From: NORP240 sp965222175
GTDB lineage: Bacteria; Pseudomonadota; Gammaproteobacteria; Pseudomonadales; Pseudohongiellaceae
Reading direction: 5' to 3'
Assembly (NCBI GenBank): GCA_965222175.1
Contig: OZ244938.1
Location: forward strand, 2,914,001 to 2,978,000
DNA length: 64,000 nt
The notes beneath the pieces are model-generated. The model was not told the DNA's origin, searched no databases, and worked only from the letters and a program-made list of their open reading frames with translations. The position numbers and the translations under genes were made by a program. Shown here in pieces: positions 25,172-34,308 of the stretch (its first letter is position 1; each line of letters starts with the position of its first letter).

Positions 25172-25795
25172 TTACTGCCAGTTGTCCAGAACCTGGTCGA
25201 TGTCGTTATTGTACTGTGACATCGCGGCGGCGAATTGCGTGTAATACTGGCGTCCGAGATTAATTCCACCAAGACTCAGATTCTTGAGTTTCCACTCGTT
25301 GTTCTCATTGAGAAACATTTGATACTGAAGCCTGAAGGAACTGTTACTGCTCCCGCTGCCACTGCCTATTCCCCTGATCTCCATGCCGATTACCCGATCA
25401 GCCCGGGGGTCGGCAGGCTGGTTGCCGGCTGGCAGGAAAACCAGTTCCTGGCCGTTATATGAAGCCAGGGCAGCTCCGTAAAAACGAGTCAGTGTCGACT
25501 GAAGAATCTCGCCAAAGCGGCTGATCTGCTCTTCCGTCGCTCCCTGTGCGTAGCGAGACATGACAACCCGCGCCACGGCATCGAAGTCAACAATGGTGTT
25601 CAGGGCAGACTCGATTTCACTGTAGTAACGTTGCTGATCGGAAAGGAAGTAGGGGCGGGCCTGTTGTACGGTTTGGAGGAGTAATTCCACGCCGTTCTGA
25701 ACGGTTTCTATGGCCGACATCCCTGGTTCCTGTGCGACACTGGTGCCAGCTGTCGCCAACAGCACAACAAATACCAACTTCTTCAATATATTCAT
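25172..25795 (-). CDS. mlaC: Phospholipid-binding periplasmic protein MlaC (Ttg2D)
   Basis: Periplasmic shuttle of the Mla pathway that carries phospholipids between MlaA-porin and the MlaFEDB inner-membrane complex. The ATG at 25795 with GGAG upstream gives 207 aa with signal peptide MNILKKLVFVVLLATAGTSVAQE. Conserved parts are VDFDAVARVVMSRYAQGATE, EILQSTLTRFYGAAL and WKLKNLSLGGINLGRQYYTQF. Normally it is inside mlaFEDCB, but here neither mlaD, E, F nor B flanks it, so it is the first gene before ibaG-murA. Confidence 0.93.
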   Translation of the reverse strand: MNILKKLVFVVLLATAGTSVAQEPGMSAIETVQNGVELLLQTVQQARPYFLSDQQRYYSEIESALNTIVDFDAVARVVMSRYAQGATEEQISRFGEILQSTLTRFYGAALASYNGQELVFLPAGNQPADPRADRVIGMEIRGIGSGSGSSNSSFRLQYQMFLNENNEWKLKNLSLGGINLGRQYYTQFAAAMSQYNNDIDQVLDNWQ

Positions 25796-26033
25796 CTGGT
25801 TATCTCCGAGCAAGGATTCCGACCCTGCTGTCCCTGCGCTTGTTGCTGGTGCTCGGTAAAAGGTCCGTAAGTCAAATTTCCTGACAGCCATCGTCCCTGG
25901 TACCGTAGGTTGTCGGATAGGTGTTGGTGAATCTTACAATATTTGACCGCCTCAATAAATTATTACTTGCAAACTTGGCTAAAGGCCTTTGTAATTGGGC
26001 GCTTTATCAATTCCGCCAATTTGCAATAATTTT

Positions 26034-26987
26034 ATGGTGTTAGACGCGGTTATAGTGGTCCTGGGTTTCACCGGACTGATCTGGGGGGCAGATAAGTTCG
26101 TGTTCGGAGCCTCGGCCCTGGCACGAAACCTGGGTGTATCCCCATTAATGATCGGTCTTACCATTGTTGCCTTCGGGACCTCCGCTCCAGAGATATTTTC
26201 GTCTGCTGCGTCAGTCGTTGAAAATGAGCCGGAACTGGCTATCGGCAACGCCCTGGGATCGAATATATTCAATATCGGAATCGCCCTGGGAATCGCCGCC
26301 CTGATAAGCCCGCTTAAACCACCGAAGTCTCTGTTCCACAAGGAAATACCCGCACTACTCCTGGTTACCGTGGTAACCGGTGCGCTGTTTGCAAATCTCT
26401 ACATCGGTTTCTTTGACGCCTTGATCCTGATGTCTATAACCGTCTTTTTCGGCTACAAGCTCTTTCGAAACCGGGTAAAGTCCACCAGCCTGCCGGAGAT
26501 CGATGACGAAAACCTGATGCACCTGACCAACGCCCGGGCAGCGATTTACCTGATACTGGGACTGGCTCTGCTGGTTTTGAGCGCAGATGCTATAGTGCAG
26601 GCCTGTTCATCGATTGCCAGGACACTGGGAGTATCCTCGGCGATAGTCGGTCTCACCGTGGTAGCCCTGGGCACCAGTCTCCCGGAAGTCGCCGCGTCTG
26701 CCGCCTGCGCACTGAAAGGCCATCACGAGCTCGCTATCGGCAACATAGTTGGATCGAACATTCTAAATTTGCTGGCCGTTCTGCCTTTTCCCGGATTGTT
26801 CGCGCCGGTTGAGCTGGATCCGATGTTGTTCCATCGGGATTACGTGGCCATGTTGCTGATGACGCTGTTACTGGCCTGGTTTTGTTACCGTGCAATAAAG
26901 CGTAATATGATGATAGGTCGAACCAACGGAATAATCTTGCTGTCCTGCTATTGCGTCTGGTTTTCCATCATGGCCATACAAATGTAA
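26034..26987 (+). CDS. yrbG: Calcium/sodium antiporter YrbG (CaCA family)
   Basis: Inner-membrane cation exchanger with about ten helices in two inverted repeats. Each repeat holds the family signature: GLTIVAFGTSAPEIFSSAAS in the first and GLTVVALGTSLPEVAASAAC in the second, each followed by ELAIGN-GSNI-N. The ATG at 26034 gives 317 aa; a TTG at 25995 is less likely. It heads the kdsD-lpt cluster and is divergent from mlaC. Confidence 0.94.
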   Translation: MVLDAVIVVLGFTGLIWGADKFVFGASALARNLGVSPLMIGLTIVAFGTSAPEIFSSAASVVENEPELAIGNALGSNIFNIGIALGIAALISPLKPPKSLFHKEIPALLLVTVVTGALFANLYIGFFDALILMSITVFFGYKLFRNRVKSTSLPEIDDENLMHLTNARAAIYLILGLALLVLSADAIVQACSSIARTLGVSSAIVGLTVVALGTSLPEVAASAACALKGHHELAIGNIVGSNILNLLAVLPFPGLFAPVELDPMLFHRDYVAMLLMTLLLAWFCYRAIKRNMMIGRTNGIILLSCYCVWFSIMAIQM

Positions 26988-27003
26988 GCCTGCCGAACCA
27001 ACA

Positions 27004-27978
27004 ATGACCCACACGCCGAAACTTCTAGACAGCGCCAGACGAACTATTGAAATTGAATACAACGCTGTTCATGCGCTATTGGACCGGTTAAATCATGACT
27101 TCGAACGAGCCTGTCAGCTGATGCTTGCATCCGAGGGTCGGGTTGTCGTCACGGGCATGGGTAAGTCAGGCCATATCGCCAGAAAGATTGCCGCCACGCT
27201 GGCCAGCACCGGCACTCCAGCCATGTTTGTCCACCCCGGCGAGGCCAGTCACGGCGACCTTGGCATGATCACGGAAAAAGATGTCGTCCTGTTTCTCTCC
27301 AATTCGGGAACTACCGAGGAACTGGTTACGCTGCTACCGGTACTGAAACGCAAAGGCGTTCCCCTGATCAGCATGACCGGCGAACCGGAATCCACTCTGG
27401 CCAAGGCTGCCGACGTGTCCCTCGATGCCGGTGTGTCGGAAGAGGCCTGCCCTCTGGGGCTGGCTCCCACCTCCAGCACAACGGTGGCACTGGTGCTGGG
27501 CGATGCACTGGCCATGGCGTTATTGGAAGCGCGAGGTTTTACCAGGGAGGATTTCGCGGTTTCACACCCCGGCGGAAGACTGGGACGGCGTCTGCTGCTT
27601 AAGGTCAAGGATATCATGCACTCGGGTGATAGCATTCCAAGGGTTTCCATTCAGACTGTATTAAGCGACGCATTGTTAGAAATAACCAGTAAAGGTTTTG
27701 GCATGACTACGATCAGCGACCACGCCGGGGAAATTTGTGGCGTTTTCACTGACGGAGATCTGCGACGTGCCATCGATGCAGGGAGAGATATAACAACAAC
27801 TCCAATAGAATCCGTAATGTCCAGCAATTACAAGTTTATTCTGGAAAACGCACTTGCTGTGGAAGCGGCCAGGCTGATGCAGGACTCACAGGTTTATGCC
27901 CTGGTGGTCAAAAACGGCGACAAGCAATTGAGCGGTATCGTCAAAATGCACGATCTACTCCAGGCTAACGTCGTTTAA
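27004..27978 (+). CDS. kdsD: D-arabinose 5-phosphate isomerase KdsD
   Basis: Converts ribulose 5-phosphate to arabinose 5-phosphate, the precursor of the LPS sugar KDO. 324 aa: an SIS domain (VVVTGMGKSGHIARKIAATLASTGTP, LFLSNSGTTEELVTLLP) followed by two CBS domains (KDIMHSGDSIPRVS, ESVMSSNYKFILEN). The GEASHGDLGMI and AVSHPGGRLGRRLL segments hold active-site residues. It follows yrbG after 16 bp and precedes kdsC by about 26 bp. Confidence 0.97.
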   Translation: MTHTPKLLDSARRTIEIEYNAVHALLDRLNHDFERACQLMLASEGRVVVTGMGKSGHIARKIAATLASTGTPAMFVHPGEASHGDLGMITEKDVVLFLSNSGTTEELVTLLPVLKRKGVPLISMTGEPESTLAKAADVSLDAGVSEEACPLGLAPTSSTTVALVLGDALAMALLEARGFTREDFAVSHPGGRLGRRLLLKVKDIMHSGDSIPRVSIQTVLSDALLEITSKGFGMTTISDHAGEICGVFTDGDLRRAIDAGRDITTTPIESVMSSNYKFILENALAVEAARLMQDSQVYALVVKNGDKQLSGIVKMHDLLQANVV

Positions 27979-28004
27979 CAGATTGCCTTAGGAGCAACTT
28001 GTCA

Positions 28005-28550
28005 ATGATATTCCAGGGCGACCGAAAGCAGATAATGCGCCTGGCAAAAAACGTCAGCTTGCTGCTCCTTGACGTGGACGGCGTTATGACGGACGGCAGG
28101 CTATACGTTGGTGCAAACGGCGAGGAGCTGAAAGTATTCAATTCCCTTGACGGCCATGGCATCAAGCTTCTCCAGCGTAGCGGTGTCACGGTCGGTATAG
28201 TTTCCGGCCGCCATTCCCCATCGCTGCTGCATCGCGCCAGGGAACTGGATATTGAATTGCTTTATACCGGCCGTGAAGACAAGATGGCGGTTCTGGAGGA
28301 AATCATTGCTACCCGCCAGATCGACAGCGAACAGATTGCCTATGCCGGTGACGATCTTCCGGATCTTTCGCTGGTTCGCCGCGTCGGCCTGGGCATATCG
28401 GTCCCCGGGGGACATCCCGAAGTCAGAAACATAGCCGAGCTGGTAACTGAACGTGGCGGTGGCGATGGTGCTGTGCGTGAAATCTGTGATTTGCTTCTGC
28501 AGGCACGGGATTCTTACCGGCAGGTGGTGGAAGACAGCCTTCGCGGCTGA
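28005..28550 (+). CDS. kdsC: 3-deoxy-D-manno-octulosonate 8-phosphate phosphatase KdsC
   Basis: HAD-family (C0) phosphatase that releases KDO from KDO-8-phosphate. The motif I nucleophile is in LLLLDVDGVMTDG, motif II VGIVSGRHS, motif IV YAGDDLPDLSLV. 181 aa from the ATG at 28005, which follows GGAG by 10 nt; a TTG six bases earlier is an alternative. Between kdsD and lptC as in E. coli. Confidence 0.95.
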   Translation: MIFQGDRKQIMRLAKNVSLLLLDVDGVMTDGRLYVGANGEELKVFNSLDGHGIKLLQRSGVTVGIVSGRHSPSLLHRARELDIELLYTGREDKMAVLEEIIATRQIDSEQIAYAGDDLPDLSLVRRVGLGISVPGGHPEVRNIAELVTERGGGDGAVREICDLLLQARDSYRQVVEDSLRG

Positions 28551-28622
28551 CATGGCACCGCGCGTCCTTGGAATCCGGCCAGTCGGGAAAACAACAAGTC
28601 GTCTAAAGTAGGAAAAGTAACA

Positions 28623-29213
28623 GTGTCAATGCCACGATTGCAATTCATAGTCATACCAGGCCTGGTCGCCGTATTACTGTTTCTTGGTGTCAATCTGCTG
28701 GAGCAGCCAGGACGGCCCGGGAGCACAGATGACCAGATTGCCGTGCTTGACTACAACGGCTATTCCGAGGGCATAAATACCGCGCATTTCGACGAACGGG
28801 GTCGAATTCGATATACACTTAGCGCCGATCGCCAGATTACCTACCTGAATTCGGAGACTGCCCTGGAGCATCCTGTCATACAGCTTTACCAGGGAATGGA
28901 TTCACGCTGGAATATCACCGCCAGCTCGGGCAGAATTTCAGCCGGGGAGGAACGAAACAACGATGTTGAGCAGATAGTTTTAAGTGGCAATGTGGAAGTT
29001 CACCAGCTTAACGCTGCTGGTAACGGCGCCGTACTTTCTACCGACATCCTGCAATTGAATCCAATTGCTGATGTTCTTGTCACAGACGCCGATGTACTTT
29101 TGACTAGTAACAATTTTGAACAGTCGGCTACGGGAATGCGTGTCGATCTGAATACAGAGGAGTACATTTTTTTCCGCAATACAAGGGGCAGGTATGCAGC
29201 TCGTGAAAATTAA
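28623..29213 (+). CDS. lptC: LPS export protein LptC
   Basis: Bitopic inner-membrane protein that receives LPS from LptB2FG and passes it to LptA. The 196-aa sequence has an N-terminal membrane helix (IVIPGLVAVLLFLGVNLL) and a periplasmic beta-jellyroll of the OstA/LptC type (GYSEGINTAHFDERGRIRY, NNDVEQIVLSGNVEVHQLNA). A GTG start at 28623 with AGGA upstream is chosen; an ATG lies two codons later. Its end overlaps lptA by 20 bp. Confidence 0.92.
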   Translation: MSMPRLQFIVIPGLVAVLLFLGVNLLEQPGRPGSTDDQIAVLDYNGYSEGINTAHFDERGRIRYTLSADRQITYLNSETALEHPVIQLYQGMDSRWNITASSGRISAGEERNNDVEQIVLSGNVEVHQLNAAGNGAVLSTDILQLNPIADVLVTDADVLLTSNNFEQSATGMRVDLNTEEYIFFRNTRGRYAAREN

Positions 29214-29715
29214 CAGTTTCATCGCTCTGTTGTTTCTTGCTTTTGCCGGTGTGAATGTTGCCAGCCTGGAATCCGACAGAGAGCAGGACATTCTCTACAG
29301 CTCACTGGGAAGGTCCACGAGCAGAATAGAAAACGGTGTTCGCATAATAACGCTGGAGCAGGATGTCAAGGTGACTCAGGGCTCACTGGAGATAACCGGC
29401 GACAATGCCGTTTTCGAAAGTGAAGCGGAATCCAGCACCATTAATCGGGTGACCGTAACCGGGTCACCGGCGCACTATCGCCAGCAACTTGATGCTGGTG
29501 GTGATTTTATCGCGGGAGAAAGTGAATCCATCTACTACTATGTGGAAGCGGAACCAATAGTGGAATTTGTCGGTTCGGCAATCCTTCGCAGTACCAATGA
29601 TGTAATCAGCTGCGCCGCCATCAAGTACTTTACTGAAAGTCGATTTACCGAGACAACCGGCCCCTGTGAAGGCGTATCAGGTCGCTCAAGCTTCTCCAAC
29701 CCTCCTGGAAATTAA
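29194..29715 (+). CDS. lptA: LPS transport periplasmic protein LptA (LptH)
   Basis: Periplasmic protein whose oligomers bridge LptC and LptD and shield LPS acyl chains. The 173-aa product has an N-terminal signal peptide (FIALLFLAFAGVNVAS) and the OstA repeat region (ITLEQDVKVTQGSLEITGDN, NRVTVTGSPAHYRQQLDAGG, VEFVGSAIL). It lies inside the lptC-lptA-lptB run, overlapping lptC, and the operon arrangement supports the call. Confidence 0.93.
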   Translation: MQLVKINSFIALLFLAFAGVNVASLESDREQDILYSSLGRSTSRIENGVRIITLEQDVKVTQGSLEITGDNAVFESEAESSTINRVTVTGSPAHYRQQLDAGGDFIAGESESIYYYVEAEPIVEFVGSAILRSTNDVISCAAIKYFTESRFTETTGPCEGVSGRSSFSNPPGN

Positions 29716-29724
29716 CCTCGACTG

Positions 29725-30450
29725 ATGGATATCCTGCAGGCTGTCAACCTGGCAAAAAGTTATAAGAAGCGCAAGGTTGTCAGGGACGTATCGCTCCGGG
29801 TTAACCGCGGAGAAATCGTCGGCCTGCTGGGACCCAACGGTGCCGGTAAAACAACCTGTTTCTACATGATAGTCGGGCTGATAGGAGCCGATGGCGGTCA
29901 GGTGAAAATCAATAACACGGACCTGACTCCACTGCCCATGCATGAGCGGGCCCGCAAGGGGTTAGCCTATTTACCCCAGGATTCGTCCATTTTCAGGACG
30001 CTCTCGGTGGAAGACAATATCCTGGCGATCCTGGAAACCCGGAAGGACCTCAATGCCAGTGACCGACAACAGCGACTCGAAGCCCTATTGCAGGAATTTC
30101 ATATTACACACATCCGCAAGAATCGGGGAATGAGCCTGTCGGGAGGGGAACGGCGGCGGACCGAAATTGCCAGAACTCTTGCGGCAGATCCCAGGTTTAT
30201 TCTTCTCGACGAACCATTCGCCGGAGTGGATCCCATTTCAGTCAGCGATATCAAGCAGATAATCCGCCACCTCAAAGAACGGGGAATCGGCATATTGCTG
30301 ACCGACCACAATGTAAGGGAAACCCTGGACATCTGTGAGCGCGCCTACATCGTCAGCGAAGGCGGCATCATTGCCGAGGGCGATGAACAGAGCATCGTCA
30401 ATAACCAGAAAGTCAGGGAAGTCTATCTTGGCGATCAGTTCCACATTTGA
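29725..30450 (+). CDS. lptB: LPS export ABC transporter ATP-binding protein LptB
   Basis: Cytoplasmic ATPase that powers LPS extraction by LptFG. The 241-aa sequence has Walker A GPNGAGKTTC, Q-loop YLPQDSSIFRTLSVEDNI, signature LSGGERRRTEIARTLA, Walker B FILLDEPFAGVDP and H-loop TDHNVRET. It follows lptA after 9 bp. A dispersed-repeat motif begins directly after the stop codon. Confidence 0.98.
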   Translation: MDILQAVNLAKSYKKRKVVRDVSLRVNRGEIVGLLGPNGAGKTTCFYMIVGLIGADGGQVKINNTDLTPLPMHERARKGLAYLPQDSSIFRTLSVEDNILAILETRKDLNASDRQQRLEALLQEFHITHIRKNRGMSLSGGERRRTEIARTLAADPRFILLDEPFAGVDPISVSDIKQIIRHLKERGIGILLTDHNVRETLDICERAYIVSEGGIIAEGDEQSIVNNQKVREVYLGDQFHI

Positions 30451-30466
30451 GGAACCCCTGAACAAC
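30451..30466 (+). repeat. Repeat-family motif after lptB
   Basis: GGAACCCCTGAACAAC directly after the lptB stop codon resembles the 5' motif GGAACCTCTGATTAAT of the dispersed repeat family. No longer homology was seen, so this may be a fragment. Confidence 0.35.
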
Positions 30467-30684
30467 CACGGTAATCACAGTATTTCAATAACCACTCAGA
30501 AGTTTCTTTATCTTCCTGACCCATGCTACCCCACCCCTCTTCCCCGACCCGCAGTCGTGAGTCAGGTGCCGACCCGGCCAGATTTCCCAGCGATGAGTCG
30601 CCACCAAAGAATGGCATACATAGCAGGCACGGAACTTGCTATACTACCGTCGGACCTGCTGCTGCAGGCCAACAGTTTTTTATT

Positions 30685-30831
30685 CGAGGACCCTCTGATT
30701 CATTATGGAAATACTCCGGCTTCCAGGTGAGTGCACTGACGAAGCGCCTTGCCGCCGACATGCGTCGGCCTGTCAAGACGAGGCAGCGAAGGCAGAGGAC
30801 GCGCCTGGAAGCCCCGACCGGCGGAGTCTGG
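30685..30831 (+). repeat. Dispersed intergenic repeat, copy B
   Basis: It starts CGAGGACCCTCTGATTCATT and continues with GGAAATACTCCGGCTTCCAG, GCGCCTTGCC, CCTGTCAAGACGAGGCA and AAGCCCCGACCGGCGG, the same blocks in the same order as 3585-3730. Small insertions and many point differences separate the two copies, so they are old relatives. Confidence 0.65.
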
Positions 30832-30917
30832 GCATAATCAATCAGTGGGTCCTTCAGTTTACGAAATATAAATAGTTACCTTTATTAACCCGGGATAATT
30901 CCGCAAACGAGCGACAC

Positions 30918-32405
30918 ATGAAACTATCGCTTCAGCTCAAGCTTGGTCAGCAGTTGACAATGACCCCTCAGCTGCAGCAGGCGATAAAACTTCTGCAGCT
31001 ATCGACTCTGGATTTACAGCAGGAAATCCACCAGGTTCTGGAATCGAACCCGATGCTGGAAATGGTGGAGGAGAATGAAGAAACCGGCGAAGATAACCGC
31101 CTGAACGAGCCTGAAAACACGGCGGGCCAGGACAAAAATAAGACCGATGCATCAGATGGTGACAGCAGCGAGTGGTCAGAAACGATCCCTGGAGACCTTG
31201 CGGTAGACACCAATTGGGACGACGTTTACCAATCAACCTACACTACAGGCAGCGGCTCTGCTGATACTGATCTTCCGGACTTCGAATCCCGCAACGCCGA
31301 ATCAGAAACACTGCAGGACCATTTGCTCTGGCAGCTCAATCTTACGCCGATGTCTGACACGGACAAGGAAATCGCTTACGGCATCATAGAAGCCATTGAT
31401 GCCAATGGCATGCTCACCACCGACATCCAGTCAATCCATAGTGGACTGGCCCCGGAACTGGAGGTGGAAGAAGATGAAGTTCTTGCGGTATTGCATCGGA
31501 TTCAGCAATTTGATCCCGTCGGCGTCGGCTACCGTAACCTCAGCGAATGCCTGCTGATCCAGCTCAATCAGCTGGATGCTCCGGAGCTGGCTGTCGACAT
31601 CGACAATGCCAAGAACCTGGTAAGTAATCACCTGAGCCTGCTGGGAAACCGGGACTACGCCCAGATCATGCGTAGAGCCAAGCTTAAGGAACCCGAGCTT
31701 AAACGGGCTATCGCCATAATCGAAAATCTGGATCCGCGCCCCGGTTCGGATATTGCTCCACCGTCAACGACTTACGTCGTCCCCGACGTCATCGTGACCA
31801 AGCAGCCGGAGTCCGGGACGTGGCGCGTGGATTTGAATCCCGATATTGCCCCTCGACTGCGAATTAACGCCAGCTATGCGGCGATGGTGAAACGCGCTGA
31901 TACCAGCGATGTCAATAATTACCTGCGCGACAATCTGCAGGAAGCCCGCTGGTTCCTCAAGAGCCTGCAAAGCCGCAACGAGACGCTGATGAAAGTGGCC
32001 ACGCGGATCGTTGAACACCAGAAAGATTTTCTCGAGTACGGGGAAGAAGCTATGAAGCCCCTTGTACTCCACGATATCGCCGAAATGGTTGAAATGCATG
32101 AATCGACGATTTCACGGGTCACAACGCAGAAGTACATGCACACGCCCCGTGGTATTTTCGAACTCAAGTACTTCTTTTCCAGCCATGTATCCACCGCTGG
32201 GGGTGGTGAGTGCTCGTCAACGGCGATCAGGGCAATTATCAAGAAACTCATTGCCGCTGAAAATGTCAGAAAACCACTAAGCGACAGCAAGATCACCAAA
32301 CTACTCGAGGAACAGGGTATCAATGTAGCCAGGAGAACCATTGCCAAGTATCGTGAATCACTTTCGATTCCACCGTCCAACGAACGAAAGCGCCTCGTTG
32401 ATTAA
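30918..32405 (+). CDS. rpoN: RNA polymerase sigma-54 factor RpoN
   Basis: Alternative sigma factor that recognises -24/-12 promoters and needs AAA+ activators such as CbrB encoded in this window. 495 aa: Gln-rich region I (LQLKLGQQLTMTPQLQQAIK, LQQEIHQVLESNPMLE), an acidic region II, a core-binding domain, the HTH segment and the C-terminal RpoN box ARRTIAKYRESL. The usual downstream gene hpf is missing; ptsN follows after 40 bp. Confidence 0.98.
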   Translation: MKLSLQLKLGQQLTMTPQLQQAIKLLQLSTLDLQQEIHQVLESNPMLEMVEENEETGEDNRLNEPENTAGQDKNKTDASDGDSSEWSETIPGDLAVDTNWDDVYQSTYTTGSGSADTDLPDFESRNAESETLQDHLLWQLNLTPMSDTDKEIAYGIIEAIDANGMLTTDIQSIHSGLAPELEVEEDEVLAVLHRIQQFDPVGVGYRNLSECLLIQLNQLDAPELAVDIDNAKNLVSNHLSLLGNRDYAQIMRRAKLKEPELKRAIAIIENLDPRPGSDIAPPSTTYVVPDVIVTKQPESGTWRVDLNPDIAPRLRINASYAAMVKRADTSDVNNYLRDNLQEARWFLKSLQSRNETLMKVATRIVEHQKDFLEYGEEAMKPLVLHDIAEMVEMHESTISRVTTQKYMHTPRGIFELKYFFSSHVSTAGGGECSSTAIRAIIKKLIAAENVRKPLSDSKITKLLEEQGINVARRTIAKYRESLSIPPSNERKRLVD

Positions 32406-32445
32406 CCAACTGTAAGATCGGAATAATAGGAACAGATAGCTCAAC

Positions 32446-32895
32446 ATGCAATTGGAAGATATTTTAACCCCCGAGCGTTGTTTTTGTGACGTCGAGGGAG
32501 TCAGCAAGAAACGATTACTGAAAACGATCAGTGAAAAAATCGAAGAAGACGTCGGTTATCTCGACGCCAATACGTTATTCGATGCGCTGATGTCGAGAGA
32601 ACGTCTGGGCAGTACGGGGCTTGGCAATGGCATAGCCATACCGCACTGCAAGCTCGCCGAGTGTCGAGAGATAATCGGTTCGATAGTTACGCTGGACACC
32701 CCGGTCGAATTCGACGCGGTAGATTCGAATCCGGTTGATCTTCTTTTTGTACTGATTGTTCCTGACGAAGAATCGGATGAGCATGTGAAACTACTTGGAC
32801 AGGTAGCCCAGTTATTCAACGATGAAAATTTCTGCCTGATAATGCGCAATACCCACGATGATGAAGATCTCTATAATGTAGCCATAACCTACTGA
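32446..32895 (+). CDS. ptsN: Nitrogen-regulatory PTS protein PtsN (EIIA-Ntr)
   Basis: Terminal phosphoacceptor of the nitrogen-related phosphotransferase system, regulating potassium and stress functions in relatives. The phosphorylation site is His67 in GNGIAIPHCKL. 149 aa, one PTS EIIA type-2 domain. It lies in the rpoN-ptsN-rapZ-ptsO series, in the same order as Pseudomonas except that hpf is absent. Confidence 0.97.
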   Translation: MQLEDILTPERCFCDVEGVSKKRLLKTISEKIEEDVGYLDANTLFDALMSRERLGSTGLGNGIAIPHCKLAECREIIGSIVTLDTPVEFDAVDSNPVDLLFVLIVPDEESDEHVKLLGQVAQLFNDENFCLIMRNTHDDEDLYNVAITY

Positions 32896-32938
32896 TTTTA
32901 CTCTCACCAGGCATGCAATTGAGCCGGGCTTAAATACC

Positions 32939-33796
32939 ATGAAACTCGTAATTATCAGCGGCAGATCAGGATCTGGCAAAAGTACGGTACTTCACATTTT
33001 GGAAGACCGGGGCTACTACTGTATCGATAACCTGCCAGCGAGCCTGTTACCCTCGCTGGCAGACCGCCTGATAACAGGACCTACGGTTAAATCCAATATA
33101 GCCGTGAGTATCGATGCGCGAAATATCTACGAAGATCTCCAGAACGTCCCGGCGATAGTCGAGGAACTTAAACAGAAACAACTGACAATTGACGTTATTT
33201 TTCTCGACGCCAATAGCCAGACTCTGTTGAGACGATTCAGTGAGAGCCGCCGCAAGCACCCCCTGTCCAACGACAAAGTGGGGCTGAGGGAAGCGATCGA
33301 CAAGGAAACGGAATTGCTCGAAGCAATGTCATTGATGGCCAGCCTGAGCATCGACACGAGTTCCATGTCCCTGCACGACCTGCGGGACGCCATCAAAATT
33401 CGCATTGTGGAACAGTCAGATTCGGGTCTTGCCCTGTTGTTTCAGTCTTTTGGCTTCAAGAATGGAGTGCCTGTGGATGCGGATATCGTTTACGATGTCA
33501 GGTGCTTGCCCAACCCCTACTGGGAAATTCCACTGAGGTCTCTCACTGGCCTGGATGACAAGGTGGTCCAGTATCTTGATTCTCAGCAGGAAGTTCAACA
33601 CATGCTTGCCGACATAAAAGATTTCCTGCAGAAGTGGTTGCCCCGCTTTGAGGACAATAACCGGTCCTATATTACGGTGGCGCTTGGCTGTACAGGCGGA
33701 CAACACCGCTCTGTCTACCTGTGTGAAAAGCTGGGCAGCTATTTCAAGGACCATATCAACAATGTGCAGGTAAGACACCGGGAGTTGCCCGGATAG
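32939..33796 (+). CDS. rapZ: RNase adapter protein RapZ
   Basis: P-loop protein; in enterobacteria it binds GlmZ/GlmY RNAs and directs RNase E to control GlmS. 285 aa: Walker A SGRSGSGKSTVLHILED, the central FLDANSQTLLRRFSESRRKHPL and the C-terminal RNA-binding region with VALGCTGGQHRSVYLCEKL. It lies between ptsN and ptsO with a 6-bp gap to the latter. Confidence 0.97.
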   Translation: MKLVIISGRSGSGKSTVLHILEDRGYYCIDNLPASLLPSLADRLITGPTVKSNIAVSIDARNIYEDLQNVPAIVEELKQKQLTIDVIFLDANSQTLLRRFSESRRKHPLSNDKVGLREAIDKETELLEAMSLMASLSIDTSSMSLHDLRDAIKIRIVEQSDSGLALLFQSFGFKNGVPVDADIVYDVRCLPNPYWEIPLRSLTGLDDKVVQYLDSQQEVQHMLADIKDFLQKWLPRFEDNNRSYITVALGCTGGQHRSVYLCEKLGSYFKDHINNVQVRHRELPG

Positions 33797-33802
33797 CCAC
33801 CC

Positions 33803-34069
33803 ATGATTGAAACAACAGCGGAAATAATAAACAAGGCGGGTTTGCATGCTCGAGCAGCGTCAAAGCTGGTGTCACTGACATCAGGATTCAGCAGCACCAT
33901 CAGAATTGGCAATGACAAGATGGTCGATGGCAAAAGCATTCTGTCGTTGATGATGCTGGCCGCCGTGAAAGGAACCACCCTGAAAATTGTCGCCGATGGT
34001 GACGATGAGGAGCAGGCTATCCAGGCAATAGTCGAATTGATAAAAAACAGGTTTGAAGAAGATCAATAG
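33803..34069 (+). CDS. ptsO: Phosphocarrier protein NPr (PtsO)
   Basis: HPr-like phosphocarrier that relays phosphate from EI-Ntr (PtsP) to PtsN. 88 aa with the active-site His in NKAGLHARAASK (His16) and the regulatory-Ser region GKSILSLMMLAAVKGT. It ends the rpoN-ptsN-rapZ-ptsO group. Confidence 0.96.
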   Translation: MIETTAEIINKAGLHARAASKLVSLTSGFSSTIRIGNDKMVDGKSILSLMMLAAVKGTTLKIVADGDDEEQAIQAIVELIKNRFEEDQ

Positions 34070-34152
34070 CTGCAATTTCACCCATGGCTTCCGGCTGCGG
34101 TGCCCGCGCAGCCAACCAACTTCGACCAATTGGCCAGGGGCCTTGACCGAAC

Positions 34153-34171
34153 CATCAAAGGTTCCCTAAAT
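34153..34171 (-). repeat. Repeat-family motif upstream of mgtE
   Basis: On the minus strand TTTAGGGAACCTTTGATGG resembles the family 5' motif TTAAGGAACCTCTGATTAAT. It lies in the ptsO-mgtE gap, and homology beyond the motif was not clear. Confidence 0.4.
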
Positions 34172-34308
34172 AACTGATTTTAGAGTAGAATTGGGATCAC
34201 CGATTTCGGGGAACAGTTTCTGAATCGTCCCCAACGCGTCAAACCTCAATCCCCCTGGAACCGGACTTCACCAGTTTCGGGGCCTCGAAGTCGAAGGGTG
34301 CTGAAACC

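Larger units (their letters stand above)
30451..30917. other. lptB-rpoN intergenic region
   Basis: 467 bp without a supported gene. It carries a repeat-family motif at 30451-30466 and the full repeat copy B at 30685-30831. The last 80 bp before rpoN are AT-rich and may hold its promoter, but no confident hexamers were found. Small open frames here show no protein-like features. Confidence 0.55.

Noticed and set aside
27789..27800. AACAACAA in kdsD
   Set aside because: Deep inside a coding region, so unlikely to be a translational control site.
33823..33830. AATAATAA inside ptsO codons 7-10 as a possible CA motif
   Set aside because: It fits AANAANAA but encodes ordinary residues, is downstream of the start codon, and a single motif of this kind is expected by chance.
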